A stretch of 64,000 nt of DNA from Sipunculus nudus. Lineage: Eukaryota > Annelida > Sipuncula > Golfingiida > Sipunculidae. The stretch spans positions 66,890,659 through 66,954,658 of the forward strand of contig CM049313.1 in NCBI GenBank assembly GCA_026874595.1, in the 5' to 3' direction. The notes under the pieces were generated by a model, which saw only the letters and a list, made by a program, of their open reading frames with translations, did not search any database and had not been told where the DNA came from. Positions 24,976-36,689 of the stretch are shown piece by piece. The first letter of the stretch is position 1; each line of letters starts with the position of its first letter. Both the position numbers and the translations under genes were made by a program.

Positions 24976-25269
24976 TTAATGCTCGCGGTAATCCCGTAGT
25001 TTTGACATGCCACCTCTGAAATCCACGTTTGAGTTGAAGATGGCACCCAAAAGAGGCGGTTTCAAGAACCTGGGAGAAACAAACCAGTCCGGGTTAGATA
25101 AGGGTGCAGGTATGCGACACGAAAGAACCTCCAGAATAGCTTCCAGGCAAAAGTTTGGGAGCATGGGAACGCGTGTCGGCCAAGTTAATAATGGAATAAT
25201 GCTTTTTGGGACCACGCCCAAATTCTCAAATTTTAGTCGAATTATTACCGTACCATCTTCCCGTGCCAT
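24976..25269 (-). CDS. Possible small ORF of 97 codons, unknown
   Basis: An open frame on minus starts with ATG in a reasonable context (AACATGG) and ends just before an AATAAA-like signal (TAAATAATAAATGC at about 24974-24981). The predicted protein has no motif I recognise, no signal peptide and no transmembrane segment; it is proline-rich in the middle. The opposite strand is also open over the same bases (25007-25381), which lowers the case for either. Composition is clearly richer in GC than the flanks. It could be a decayed repeat, a retrocopy or a non-coding conserved block. Confidence 0.15.
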   Translation of the reverse strand: MAREDGTVIIRLKFENLGVVPKSIIPLLTWPTRVPMLPNFCLEAILEVLSCRIPAPLSNPDWFVSPRFLKPPLLGAIFNSNVDFRGGMSKLRDYREH

Positions 25270-25960
25270 GTTAAATGTTTCTAATTGCTGCTCTAAACTT
25301 AACCCTTACAAAAAATCATTACGTGTGATTAACACGCAAAACCATAATTCTTATATAATTCTAAAAAACAGATTGAAGTAATTAAAATTTGCATTGTCCA
25401 TGAGCACAATTTCAATAATTATCGAATATTTTGTGTCCATCGCGAAAGCTTGCAAATTGAATGTTTATTCTAGACTGGTATATTTTCTAAAAATGAATAA
25501 ATGATTGAAGTTGGTCCGTCCCCTCTGTGTATTTTGGTTCATCAGTCCACAGAACAATTTGTATTTTTCAGTTAAAAAGATCTTTTATAATCTAACACCA
25601 TGCATAGAATTTTACGATAAAATATTACAAAGTATTGGGATAAATGTAAAAATAATATTATAATATATTTAATATTATATTGCACAGAATATGATAAATA
25701 TATTAATGATTCAAGATCAATCGGTTTGAAAAGTAAAAAATATTCATAAAAGACAAAAAAAAAATAGAATTTACATTTAATGTTTCTGCGACCTGATGAA
25801 ATTTTCCAGTTGGTCGAGCATACTCAAAGGATTTGAATATTTATTAGTATGTATGAATATTTATGACCCCGCAGTAAAGTGATATTATTACCTTATCCTT
25901 TGTTTTATTCAGATTTGCATTTTTGGCGAATGCTTAAAATCTCGCTAAAATATAGTACGG

Positions 25961-25962
<2 letters not shown>

Positions 25963-26038
<76 letters not shown>
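25963..26038. repeat. (TA)n microsatellite
   Basis: 76 bp of uninterrupted TA. Confidence 0.98.
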
Positions 26039-26039
<1 letters not shown>

Positions 26040-28000
26040 CTTTTCTTATCCACGTGACATTTTCTCAAGCTAAAACTTCTATAATACCTTACATGTCCAA
26101 TTAATTTCTCGTTTTCACGTTCTGGGGTCTTCAACTAAATTTTTGGCTTGACAATCAACAAAAATGTGGGGAATCGTAGACAGCAAAAACCCGATCCGTC
26201 TCTGGGGAATAAAAAAAAGGAATTTAAACGACTAATAAGTCTGTTATACAAGAAAAACCATTGCCTTACATGTATTTTAAGTCTTCATCCTCTGCGCCAA
26301 AGTGACCAATACAACTTAGTCTTTGTCCTAACTAACCATAACAAAAAGCGCATCTTCGGAACACCACAGGGAACGTTATTCAGCAGGTGGTGCTATGTGA
26401 CAGGTGTTTATTTCGACAGGTTCAATTGTGCATATGGAATACAAACAAGTGCAACACGACATCAATTAAACAATATGTATAATTGCGCCGGTAAGAATGA
26501 ATCGGAAGACTCATTAATTAAGAAGCTGATCGGCTGTTCAGGTTTAGGAAGATAGCGCATGCTTAATATGAAGATCTGAGATTTTCTGAATACAAAACAC
26601 CTGCAGAGACCAATGAGATCCTTAAGCATTCAGAGCCTTCCCCCTGAAGCCAGCAGCAGACAGTCTTTGATGAATTTTCAAATGGTGCCATGCTGAGTTC
26701 TCGTATCAGTGCCTAGTGGTACCTACTAGCATATTACCAGTTCTTGCGGTACTTTCGCCTGGTTTCTGCTTGTATGATCAGAATTAACATGGGCCGAGTT
26801 CACGTGCGTAGTGTCTGGTAGGTGGCACTGCAAAAGACTTTTCGAAAAATAATGTCAAATTCCTCATGATTTCGGCACTTTAAAACCGAAAACTGACAAT
26901 GCGAGGCATGACCATCGAAAGGTGGCTTCACAATGGTCCCATCAATGTGGACACAAGTAACCCTGGCTGATGGTACTCAAGATGCAGTGCTGAGTTTTTT
27001 CCTGTGGTTTCTGTCAGACAGCCAGAGAGCTGTTGTCACGTCATAACCATGATTCTGTGAGGCACTGTGAGGAACTTAAGGCATGGTTAGTCTCTAATGC
27101 ATTTTTTTTTCTCAATTGACAATGACAACTTGCTTCGTATGGCTTGTATATGTAATATTTTACACTATGTCTTAGTCCAGTCATTAACTCAGTTACTATA
27201 CTTTGGTACTATACTAAGTCAGAATTACCCAGCTCCTTGTGGTAAAAAGTATAAATTTGATACTGTGGTTTTCACTCCCATCGAACAAGTAAAACAGTTT
27301 TTGTTTATATATCTTCTTTTTTCTTTATATTGTTTATGGTCCCATGACATTAAAAAATCTTGCCCTTCTGTCTTTTTCTAGGCTTGAGCTCACGTACAGC
27401 GATTCAGTGGTTTATAACCGGTACACATCTGCACAGGTTCCATAACGCCGCCTATGGATACGCCAGGGAGGGATACCACGCACTTCAGACATTCGACGGC
27501 TCTTTATAGTTTAATAAATTCATTCGTTACTTTAGTCTTGTGTTATGGACTCTGTTATTTACACTGGTTCATGTTAATATCTTGGTGAGTATTTGAGGCA
27601 TGAGTCAGTCATAGAAAAAAACATGAAACAAGGCACTTCAGGTTTAAAAAATATAATCCTGGAGCTGCGTCCTTGACATTTGGTGCTTTCACTTTTTATG
27701 TATTTAATGTAATATTTGTATTTATTACTATTGTTAAAGCAATATTTTTTTCAACATAGCATGTAGCACAATAAGGTACATAAATAATAAGAATATATAA
27801 TACTTTCATATTGATACTTAAATCTTTATTTTTTATTTGCTTTGCACTTTGTCGTGTTCCAGTTTAGGCTTTACCTTCAATTTAATAATTTATTTTAGTG
27901 CTGTGACCAGTGTATATCGGCTATATCATATGTCAAATCCACACCTTCGTTAATAGCTAGCTCTGGTAGAGGACATAATTCGGCGTGTTACATTTGTCTG
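26039..28000. other. No feature recognised
   Basis: Open frames at 26148-26555 (plus, 135 codons) and 27097-27381 (plus) have no recognisable domain, and their composition does not differ from the flanks. Nothing repetitive was seen. Confidence 0.35.
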
Positions 28001-29480
28001 TGGCTTTGCAGCTAAACCGCCGTAATATTTGATGTCACCAGATGCTGGGAGTAAAAATTTATTACTCGTAGATCTCGGAGCCAGCGGATCACAAGGGCGG
28101 GGATGGACAGGGCCATAAGTAAATCAAAAGGCGAATTGCCTTTTTTTTAAATCAATAATTATATGCGTGTTAAAGCCGTCCTCGAACCAGCCTGTTTGTT
28201 TTATTTTGCCAATCGATTTTATTTAATCGGCCAAATAGTCTCGCCGGTGACATGCCTGCTCACCTGACCGATTAAACGTGCAGGTCACCAGGTATTTCTG
28301 TGCAGTCTGTTCACTTGTTGTTTCGTCCTCATGATTGTCTTTGTCGTTAAGAATGGTAAAAGAAGATTAAAGGAGGAAACATCAACCGTCGGTTTAGGAC
28401 TTCTGGATTATTCCTAATCAGGCGCATATAAAACCTGAAACCCAGAAGGTAAAAAATGTCATACTATTCTCATTGTATAGATACCTGCCTCTGTATTCAT
28501 CAAATAGTACCACTAACAGGCCATAGACCATTCCTCAACAAATGTCCAAAACTTACGGCCTCGAGAAATATTAATTCCAAACGAAAGGAAAACATAAACA
28601 AGAAAACATTGAAGAGTATATGCATGCATAAGTATGTAAAACAAACAATTCACTTTTTCTGACCTTTCTGATTGTGAAACTTCGCCAAAAAATTTCAAAT
28701 TTTGTAATCGCCTCGCTCAGACTGGAACATCGCAGACTGATTATTAAATCTTTTTCCCCACGAACTAATTTTGCCAAGGGCTCAGGAGAATGGGTGGGAG
28801 GAAAAAGAAACCCGAAATGAATTGCGACAAATAAAATAAATGTGGTCTCTCCAAACAGTCGTGACCATTATTTTATGCGTCTACCCATGCAGTTGATGAG
28901 AATTCGGATTTAATTATGGTCAACCGCGGATAGTAACCGGGCTGCCTGTGACCTCGACTCAGCACCGGGCATTCTGAACAGAGCGTGGGTTGCGGCAGGT
29001 AGCGTCAAATGAAAGATTGACTCGGCTTTCTCTGGGGACAGATTAACCACTTGGTAGAGATATTTACTGCGGGGCTCCTGCCGTGGTGACCATTAAAGCT
29101 CTTAATCTGTTTAATTCACCGTGCCGTCGTGCTTGTGTACATAATTTCCCCGGAGCGGTATGCCAATCCAACTGCAATGTGACAGGTCGCATTTCAAGGA
29201 ATCACGCAGAGACGCGCGCACCCCTGACAACTGTCATCAGTTCCAAAGCACCCTGTCTGGTTAATAATTCAGCTTTTACGGTAAGGAGATCCGACAAAAC
29301 CAGCAAGTTTCGATCAAAGGGGGCGGTCTATTTTGTGTCATTACCTTAATAGGCTCACCACTGCTAATCTGCTTGCTGCCTTCGACAAAAATATCTGCCT
29401 GTCAAACAAAACCTTTGACATGACCCGGCAACAGGTGCATAAAAGCCGACACGGTCCCTCTGATGACCCCACAGCATCGC
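28001..29480. other. Moderate-GC single-copy block, candidate regulatory region
   Basis: About 1.5 kb with markedly more balanced composition than the flanks and no sign of transposon structure. No frame looks coding. It carries homeodomain-like TAATTA/ATTAA cores, E-boxes (ACAGGTG near 29429), TGACAGGTC near 29179, and ACCTGACCGATTAAACGTG near 28263. These are short and common motifs. The reading as a conserved non-coding region rests mainly on composition and lack of repeats. Confidence 0.2.
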
Positions 29481-29852
29481 CGGGAATATTATATATATAA
29501 TTAATTTAGTTTAAAATCACTTGGCTAAAAATAAACTTTATGTAAAAATTATTTGTCTCACATAAACACAGATCTGGTAAAATTTTCTCTTAATTATATA
29601 ATTTTTTATATGTTTAAAAATTTCACCATATTTTAATCTTGCCCCTGTGCAGAGGTTGCTACGTTACAGCGTGCGAACTCTGCAGATGGAAAAGTCATAG
29701 GCAAAACCCAGCCGAACTCGCGCGAACCTGCCGCAACTCAAGAACGGGCAATATTATATTAAATTTAATAAAGGAATTTGTTTGCAATGTGTTAATAGTT
29801 GTGCAGTTTTGCAATTTACATGTATATGAGGAATATGAATTTTAACCATTTT

Positions 29853-30693
29853 TTAGCCCTCAGCCCATTGGCTGATGGGCTATTGTCGACACCTAAGCCG
29901 TCCGTCCGTCCGGCGTCCGTTCACTTTTACTTTGTGAGCGGGATATCTGTAAAAGGATTTATCGTAGGAATTTAATTACTTCAGTGAAGATGTATATCGA
30001 CAATATCTCGGTCAGGTTCGAAGATGGGTGACATTAACCTATTTTTCTACGTTTTAGAGCTGATTATAGAAAAACACTTAGAAGCTTATTTCTCAGCAAC
30101 CATTGGTTGGATTTTCACAAAACCTTCTATGGTAATTTAGACTAATGGTCTTCACCTGCTGCACAAGTTTGGTCTCGCCATCTTCAATTTCTGATTTTGA
30201 ATGAATTTTTATCGGATTTTTTTTTTCGGGATATCTCTAAAAGGATTCACCGTAGGAATTCCATATTTTCGAAGAAGATTTATATCGACAATATTTCGGT
30301 CAAGTTCAAAGATGGGACCTTGACCTATTTTTCTACGTTTTAAAGCTGATTATATAAAATCACTTCGAAACTTAATTCTCAGGAACCATTGGGTGTATTT
30401 TCACAAAACTTACTATGATTATTGGGACTGATGGTCTGTAACTGCTGCACAAATTGGGGGCACCACCTACAATTCCTGATTTTTAATGAATTTTTTATTA
30501 AATTTTTCAACTTTGGCCTTGTGAGTAGGATATCTTCAAAAAGCATTTGGTTGGTTGTATTGAAACATGGTACATACCTCTCCAGTTTAAATTTATAACT
30601 GAGACATGTACAGATATACATCCATGAGAGAACAAATATTTTGTACTTGTTACTGTTACCACCTTTAAACACTGTTCTTTTGGCTGAGGGCTT
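29853..30693 (+). repeat. Hairpin-ended repeat with ~290-bp tandem units
   Basis: Starts AGCCCTCAGCC and ends GGCTGAGGGCT (30682-30692), an 11-bp perfect inverted repeat. Just inside the left end is a hairpin (AGCCCA...TGGGCT), then CCGTCCGTCCGTCCGG, then tandem units opening with a GGATATCT block at about 29939, 30229 and 30529. Units share GACCTATTTTTCTACGTTTT and CTGCTGCACAA. Non-coding. The layout parallels the element at 55153-56868. Confidence 0.75.
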
Positions 30694-31083
30694 TTGTCAG
30701 GTTCTATTGATATTTTAGTTTTTATTCGTGTGTATGAGAGAATGTGTGAAAGAGAGATAGTGAGAAAGAGAAAGAGAGAGAACGATAGAGAGATAATGCG
30801 AAAAAAGGTAGAGTAACATGTCACAAAAAAATTGACATGTTTTTGGATTTTGGTTATAAAAAACATTGATGAAGAAATACAATTTGAGGAACTGTGACGT
30901 GTGCAGATAGTGTATTTCACAAAAGAGTTTCGGAGGTTCAGTGCGTTTGCCTGTTTATCTGTGCATGAAATTTCTCAAATGCTTTAGCTGGATTGTCATT
31001 AAATTTGAGTTCAAATAATGGATAAAAAGAGAGTCGTCATCAGAAATTTTATTTTCAATTCGATAACGGTAACGGGTTTGCTG

Positions 31084-31084
<1 letters not shown>

Positions 31085-31119
<35 letters not shown>
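31085..31119. repeat. (GA)n microsatellite
   Basis: About 34 bp of pure GA/AG. Confidence 0.97.
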
Positions 31120-31121
<2 letters not shown>

Positions 31122-31759
31122 CAGAGGGAAAATGTAGGCGGTAGAAGGAGGTTCTAATGCCTGGATTTTGATGGTAAAATGCCATTAATAGGGGAGACAA
31201 GTTTGACCAAATATGCACCATGACGTGAGCTGCTTTATTATTAGATGAAATTCACCGGTGTCAGTTTCCAATCCGGCGTAGCCGTCTTTAGTTTACCTAC
31301 GGCAGGAAATGCTCCCCTTGCACGGTTTCAAATGACTCCTTTAATAACTGGCGTACTTGGTCTTTCCGCCAACTTGGCTTACTATTACTAGTATATAAAA
31401 ATATTTTGTCGTGTTTCTTTGAATAAGTATCAGATTAGAAAAGTGCAGAAGTGCACCTAGGTTTTGACATAAGTCATTTTTCAGAATATAAATAATACAT
31501 TATCTAACCTTGACTTTGTAACCCTTGTTTAGGTGCCAGTGTGTAATCACTGAATGATTACAAGTTACCATATTAATATATTATTTAAGAGATAGAAACA
31601 GCTTGATGTGCTTGTTTGTTTTCATAAAGCTACTATCACCGGGATAGCCATCCTCATTCCTTTCCCCTTCTTTCTGTTATAGGCCAGGAAACGAGGTAGA
31701 AAATTATTTTGCATGGTGTAGCCCCCCCCCCCACCCCCCACCCCCAACCCTCCAAAAAC

Positions 31760-32045
31760 GTATGGTTCTGAGGTACTTTTGTTTTAATCAGTGCGGGCGG
31801 GCGTTTTTTTATTGTTTTTTTTTTTTTTTTTACCTTTTTTTCCGTTTCGATAGAAATGTCATTTGGTCTTTGAAGCATGATAAAAACAGGTTTTTTTAAA
31901 TTTACTGAACTGGTTAAAGTACTACGTAACAAAGAAAATCTTATCAAAATTGTATTACGTTATCTTCTTGAAAGCTGAATATAAAAATAAATTGTTTGAT
32001 GGGGGGGGGGGCGGTTAAAATTGACGCGGGCGGTGCCATAGAAAA
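31760..32045 (+). mobile_element. Poly-G MITE, copy 1
   Basis: Same orientation and order as 57207-57471. Shared blocks are a left end with TATGGTTCTGAGG, CAGTGCGGGCGGG, a T-rich segment, GTTTCGATAGAAATGTC, ATCAAAATTGTATTA, TTATCTTCTTGAA, TTTGAT followed by a G-tract (32001-32012), and TTGACGCGGGC near the right end. Non-coding, about 286 bp. A C-tract cluster at 31723-31746 lies just outside the left end. Confidence 0.75.
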
Positions 32046-32094
32046 ATACTTTTTTCCTTTAGAAGCAAATAAAATGGTGAACAAACACAGTGGA

Positions 32095-32330
32095 AGTAGA
32101 TATACGGTATGTGATTAGACGAGGTACGGATCCCAACACTAAAATAGCACTAACATGGAAGCCAGAAGGAAAAAAAACTAAAAAAAGGTAGACCAAGAGT
32201 AACCTGGAGAAGGATGGTAGAGAAGGAGAGAGGAGAGATGGGAAGGTGCAGCTGGCAACAAAGACCATGTTATATTTCGGACGTTAGTGTACAGCTATAT
32301 TCACCATGATGGGTGTGAAGAGGAAAAGTA
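32095..32330 (+). pseudogene. LINE ORF C-terminal remnant
   Basis: The plus strand reads TWKPEGKKTKKRPRVTWRR followed by MVEKERREMGRCSWQQ with one or two frame changes. This matches the C-terminal tail common in many LINE proteins (pattern TW.PEG.R.RGRP..TWRR.VE.E). Only this tail survives; the RT and endonuclease are absent, and the upstream neighbour is an unrelated MITE. It is too short to assign a clade. Confidence 0.6.
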
Positions 32331-33007
32331 AGCAAGTTAGCCTTTACACATGCATAAATGTCATGATTAAGTGAAACCTTCATTTATATTGTAAGAAGAT
32401 AACCTAACACATGCAACTATGGGTTGCTGTGAACGTCAGTAAACATTTTATAGAATACATTTAAACGATTAACGGTTAAGGGTATAGCTTTAAAAAGCGA
32501 AAATAAAACTACTCGAAAAGAAATGGACTCCTAGCTCTAAAATATAAACGGAACAAATGAAAGATAAAACTTGATAAATAAATTAGAATATTACAGTTAT
32601 GTTAAATTTACTTTTATGTGAACTTGATAATATTTAAAAATTTAACTGGGGATTTGATAATCGATTTTGATCTATAAGCTCAGATAGGTAGAGATGTCTA
32701 TAGATGATTACAATAGAGATGCATGTAAAACGTTTTTATATGCCTGTATAGTTCTCATTGTAGAAATATTATTTATTTAAAAAATGCCGCCGAGGACATA
32801 TTTGGACTGGCTTTGTAAGTTTTCATATTCATTTTTTTAGAAATATTACTTTATAAGCACCATCAAAATAGAGTGCAACAACACTCCAACAAAAGTAAAT
32901 TCTTTTATGTTTTAAAACCTTGTTTTCCCCTATTTTTTACCTGACATTCATCTTAAATTATTCTTATATAGAGATACTCTCTTTCCATGTTATATTTAAA
33001 GTGCCGA
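32331..33007. other. AT-rich stretch, no feature recognised
   Basis: No homology, array or terminal repeat seen. Confidence 0.4.
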
Positions 33008-33809
33008 TGACGAAAAAACTTGAAAACTTGCACAACCGGGAAACTGGTTAAAAACGGTCCAAATGACCGAAATCGCAAGTAAAAGGGCTTTGGGTCTCGA
33101 AGTAAGGTCGTTCACAAGGATCGAGTTCGGCTCTCGAATGGCATGGCTGGGTCTCCGCTGCTGGGATCGGTGGAGGGAATGCGGGTTGCTTCTGGCTTTG
33201 TGGCTGTGGATGCTGTAGCTTTCTAACAAGGACAACAACCCAGGAGAGAAGATGGCGCCCTCAACGGCTCCCTGCTTGGCTTGGCGTGGCACTGCGTCTG
33301 TTGGCTCAGAGAACATGCTTAAAGCCACGGTCACACTGGAGATACGACCAGGTTACGACCTGTCCACGACTGAAAATTTGAGGAATCGCCGGACAATCGT
33401 GACAAGAACGTGCGACCGATCGCGGAGGTCGTGGCTGATCACTGGGTGAAAAATCGGTCGCAGGTGGTTTTTGAACTTGTTCAAAATCCAGTTGCGACTG
33501 ATTTGTCAATTTTGAGGTCGTAGGAGCTCGCAAGAAGGTTGTACCACCAGTCTTTGGTCATCGCACGACCAGTCGTGCATCATCGTGCGACAAATTGTTG
33601 CACGATTGGTCGTGCCACTGCTCGTGCCACCTCGCGATTGGTGGCACCACTGGTCGTACGACCTTGTGATCAGAATTGCGACTTGCCAAGATCTCCCCCG
33701 ACTTGTGGCACGACCATACGACTGGTCGTGCTATCAGCTCGGCAAACGTTATAAAAGTGTCGGGATCTAGAGCTAAGCTCATTCAGCCGTATTTACCTCT
33801 ATTGTAAGT

Positions 33810-33945
33810 ATGGATCAGCTGATGCCTCCCTGTAGACTCGAGTTTACGCTGGTTCGGCTACAGCTGGAGCAACAACAACAGCTTGGCGCTATTGCCGCAG
33901 CTGCACTTCTGCACCGAAGAAGCCAGCGAAGACAAAGAAGAAAAC
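33810..33945 (+). pseudogene. Harbinger transposase first exon
   Basis: Starts MDQLMPPCRLEFTLVRLQLE, followed by a Gln run, AIAAAALLHRR and a basic RRQRRKRK stretch. This matches the usual N-terminus of HARBI1-like transposases, an Ala/Leu helix followed by an Arg-rich tract. The frame meets a strong splice donor, GTAAGT, at 33946, which suggests the exon ended there. The DDE domain that should follow is deleted. It lies centrally between the arms of the transposon. Confidence 0.55.
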
Positions 33946-34098
33946 GTAAGTACTCTCAGAGGCATCTGTTTCCTGCACAGATTCAGGCTGCGGATCATCT
34001 TCTGCCATGGGTGCCGTGTAGATTTCTGCTAGCACCGCGGTGTCTGAAACAAGCTGTTTTCGGCCCTTGCCACGTCCTTTTCCTTTTCGTGGAGGCAT
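33889..34098 (-). pseudogene. Possible N-terminus of Harbinger Myb-like protein
   Basis: The minus-strand frame opens MPPRKGKGRGKGRK, followed by an acidic stretch (PMAEDDPQPESVQETDASES). Autonomous Harbingers encode a second, Myb/SANT-like protein from an independent promoter, often divergent. A basic start followed by acidic linker is compatible, but no Myb helix is present, and this frame overlaps the transposase exon antisense. The second half (FFFVFAGFF) is probably antisense shadow of the transposase Lys/Arg tract. Confidence 0.25.
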
Positions 34099-34565
34099 AT
34101 CACTGTACTTTCTTTACGAGATCTAGCGAACGAATGACTAGGGCTGATATCAGGCCCAGGAATATATATCCATACGATCTGTGGCACGACCAATTGAACG
34201 ACTAGTCGCAGGTCATTACGACAAGTCGTACGATTAGTCGCTGGTCACTAAGACTTGTCGTACGATCAATATTAATCGCAACGACTTGTCGCACGACTGA
34301 CCTTGCGACCAATCGTCACTAGTTCTGGTTGATCGTGCAACCGAGCGTGCCACCAGTCGTACGATTACCTACCACCAGTATCAAGTACTCACGACCATTT
34401 CAGAATCAGGACAAATTTGTGGAGACTGGTCGTGCGACTACCTGATCGTGGGTCAATCGCACGATTAAACAGTCGTACGATTCAGTGTGACCGTGGCTTA
34501 AGGAGCGCACAGGGCTGAGGTCTTGACCGCAGCAACCTGTAGCTGCTCGATGAGCGTATACTTCT

Positions 34566-35157
34566 TTTGGCTTTGGCTTGGTTATATTTAAAGCTATGAG
34601 CGAAGACCCATGTAGTAATTACTAATTAGATATATTTGATTGTATTTAGTTGTCTCTATCAAGCTTAAATAATCTTGTGGAAATGCAACTGGACCGTAAA
34701 AATATGTCACCTACCCTCATATTGTACTCGTGCCATAGTGTCATTTTTAAATTGTAGCAGGACCTCATTGAAAAACAGCTCACGCTGAATGAGCTATTCT
34801 GTTGCAACATATAGAAATAAATAAATAAGTAATCAATTTCTGAAAGCTTTCTCTCCACAAAATATTCAATAAAAGCAACCATAAGTGCCCTTTATGTTAA
34901 ATCCATTTAAGACAGTATATGCAGTAAAAATTCACAACTCTGAAACAATACAGCTCTTAGAAAGTCCATAAAATGAATTTCTTTCTTTGTAATTATGGCG
35001 TTTCCTTCAAATGCACGGGCAACAAGTATATATTCTTGAACAGGTCCTGTCATTTTAAATGTACGGGGACTTTATTCCAAAAATGCCTGATTCGTTTCCA
35101 TATATACATTGCACTTGTCATTTTGGAAAACAGAGTTTCATGTAAGATAACGTTGGC
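34566..35157. other. No feature recognised
   Basis: AT-rich, no homology or array. Confidence 0.4.
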
Positions 35158-35985
35158 ACATGTGAGATGTCTGTGTCATATGTAGGATGGGAGTTACATT
35201 TGTTAGATATATGTGATGAATGTGAGATGTGGGTTATATGAATGTAAGATGTTACATGTAAGGATTAACACATATGCACAATGTGAGATGTGTTTTATGT
35301 GTGATATCAGTGGTATATGTAAAATATGATTGGTATATGTGAGATATGAGTGGTATATGTGAGTGTTAAATGTGATATATTGGTGTTATATGTAAATTAT
35401 GATTATTTTATGTTAGATGTGGGTGTATTATGTGAGTTATGGGTGTTATATGTGAGATATTGATGTTATATGTGGGTTATGAATATTTCATTTGACACGT
35501 GGGTGTTATATGTCATATAGGGGTGTGATATGTCACATATGGGTGTCATATGTGAGATATGGGTGATATATGTCATAAATGGGTGTTATACGTCACATAT
35601 GGGTGTCATATGTGAGAAATGGGTGTTATATGTGAGTAATGGGTGTTATACGTGACGTATAAGTGTTATATGTGAGGTATTGGTGTTATATGTGAGGTAT
35701 GGGTTGATATGTTAGGTATGGGTGATATATGTGAGATATTGGTGTTATGTGTGACACATAGGTGTTATACGCGAGATCGGTGTTATATTATATGAGATAT
35801 TGGTTGTATATATGAGATATGGGTGTTATATGTGATATGGATGTTATATGTAAAATATGGGTCCTATATTTGAGATATCGGTGTTATTAATAAGATATGA
35901 GTCTTATATTACTGATATGATTGTGACACTGAAGATATGAGTGACCTGTTGGAAACATGAGTGATATACGTCAAACATGAGTGCT
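35158..35985 (+). repeat. Minisatellite, ~20-bp unit
   Basis: About 40 imperfect copies of a unit close to GGGTGTTATATGTGAGATAT. Some units differ by CACATA or GTTAT in place of GAGATAT. The array is most regular at 35390-35760 and degrades at both ends. Stop codons prevent any long frame. Confidence 0.93.
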
Positions 35986-36173
35986 TTAATATAGGATTTG
36001 CCAATCTCAGTGTCGTATGGGGGTTTTGTAGCTTGAAGATGTGCTGGAAGTTATAGAGATATGATCACTATGATATACTCTTATTGTTCGACATAGTACC
36101 CAGCTCTGAAGTCAACACCTAACTGGTCGTCAGCAATTGTTTTGTCGAACAAATATTAAATAAAAAGAATGAA

Positions 36174-36686
36174 CATTGATGTATGAATGGAGACCAGACT
36201 TAGACTCGAGTCTTTTTCAAGGACAGACTTGGTGGTCAGGACTCAGAACATCCATCTAAGTCCATCTCGAGTCCTGTAATAAAAGACACTGCTATGTAAG
36301 GTCTGACATTCAAATTAAGAAAAACATTGTAAAGTAAAGACTTTATTAGTGTTGCGCGAATTATTGACAATATATTGCAAAACCAGTAATACCATGGTGA
36401 CTAAGTTATATCTCCGCATGAATGAATTTAAAGAGTTAAGTACAAAAATACATATGTTAATCAGAATAACAATACAAATATTTATATTTTCAATTTAAAG
36501 TGCTTTACTGGAATGCATTAACTGGACAAGAACTTGGATATGGAAAAAAAAAGACTCGGACTCCAAAGTTCGATGGTCGATTTTGACTGAAACCACCAAG
36601 GACTCGGACTTAGTCTCGGGCTCGGGTGGCCTGAGCTTGCGGACTTGCATTTGGACAGGTATGGTGAGGACTCGACTACAACACTG
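36174..36686. mobile_element. hAT-like MITE with GACTCGGACT motifs
   Basis: The right end, read inward on minus, is CAGTGTTGTAGTCGAGTCC; the left end CATTGATGTATG is a weaker match. Both arms contain GACTTAGACTCGAGTC-type words, with ACTCGGACTTAGTCTCGG on the right. CAGTG-starting ends are typical of hAT elements. About 513 bp, AT-rich core, no coding sequence. The 8-bp duplication expected for hAT could not be recognised. Confidence 0.55.
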
Positions 36687-36689
36687 AAA

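Larger units (their letters stand above)
33323..34498 (+). mobile_element. PIF/Harbinger-type DNA transposon, internally deleted
   Basis: Perfect 16-bp terminal inverted repeats AGCCACGGTCACACTG lie at 33323-33338 and, inverted, at 34483-34498. They are flanked by TAA at 33320-33322 and 34499-34501. A 3-bp TWA duplication is diagnostic of PIF/Harbinger. The intact X copy has CTTTAGG at the same site, which supports the boundary. Both arms (about 33340-33770 and 34180-34480) are full of TCGTACGA/CGACCAGTCGTGC palindromes, likely transposase or Myb-protein sites. The middle retains first-exon remnants of transposase and perhaps of the Myb-like partner, but the DDE nuclease is gone, so it is non-autonomous. 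Confidence 0.88.
33008..34565 (+). repeat. Unclassified repeat 'X', copy 1, split by a transposon
   Basis: The two halves 33008-33322 and 34499-34565 match the second copy at 41126-41240 plus 42861-43165. Shared blocks are TGACGAAAAAACTTG, a CAAGTA(TA)AAAAGGGC block, TGGCATGGCTGG, CTCCGCTGCTGGGATCGGTG, CTGCTTGGCTTGG, CACAGGGCT(C)GAGGTCTTGAC and CTGTAGCTGCTCGATGAGC. Copy 2 has a perfect TATA box (TATAAAAGGG, 41171-41180). Frames are not conserved between copies. It might be an LTR, a Penelope-type terminal repeat, or an unrelated short element. Confidence 0.7.

Noticed and set aside
26148-26555. 135-codon frame as a gene
   Set aside because: No recognisable domain, AT-rich composition like its flanks, and no splice or polyadenylation context.
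35158-35985. CRISPR-like or telomeric repeat
   Set aside because: There are no spacers, and the 20-bp unit is unlike TTAGGG; it is an ordinary minisatellite.
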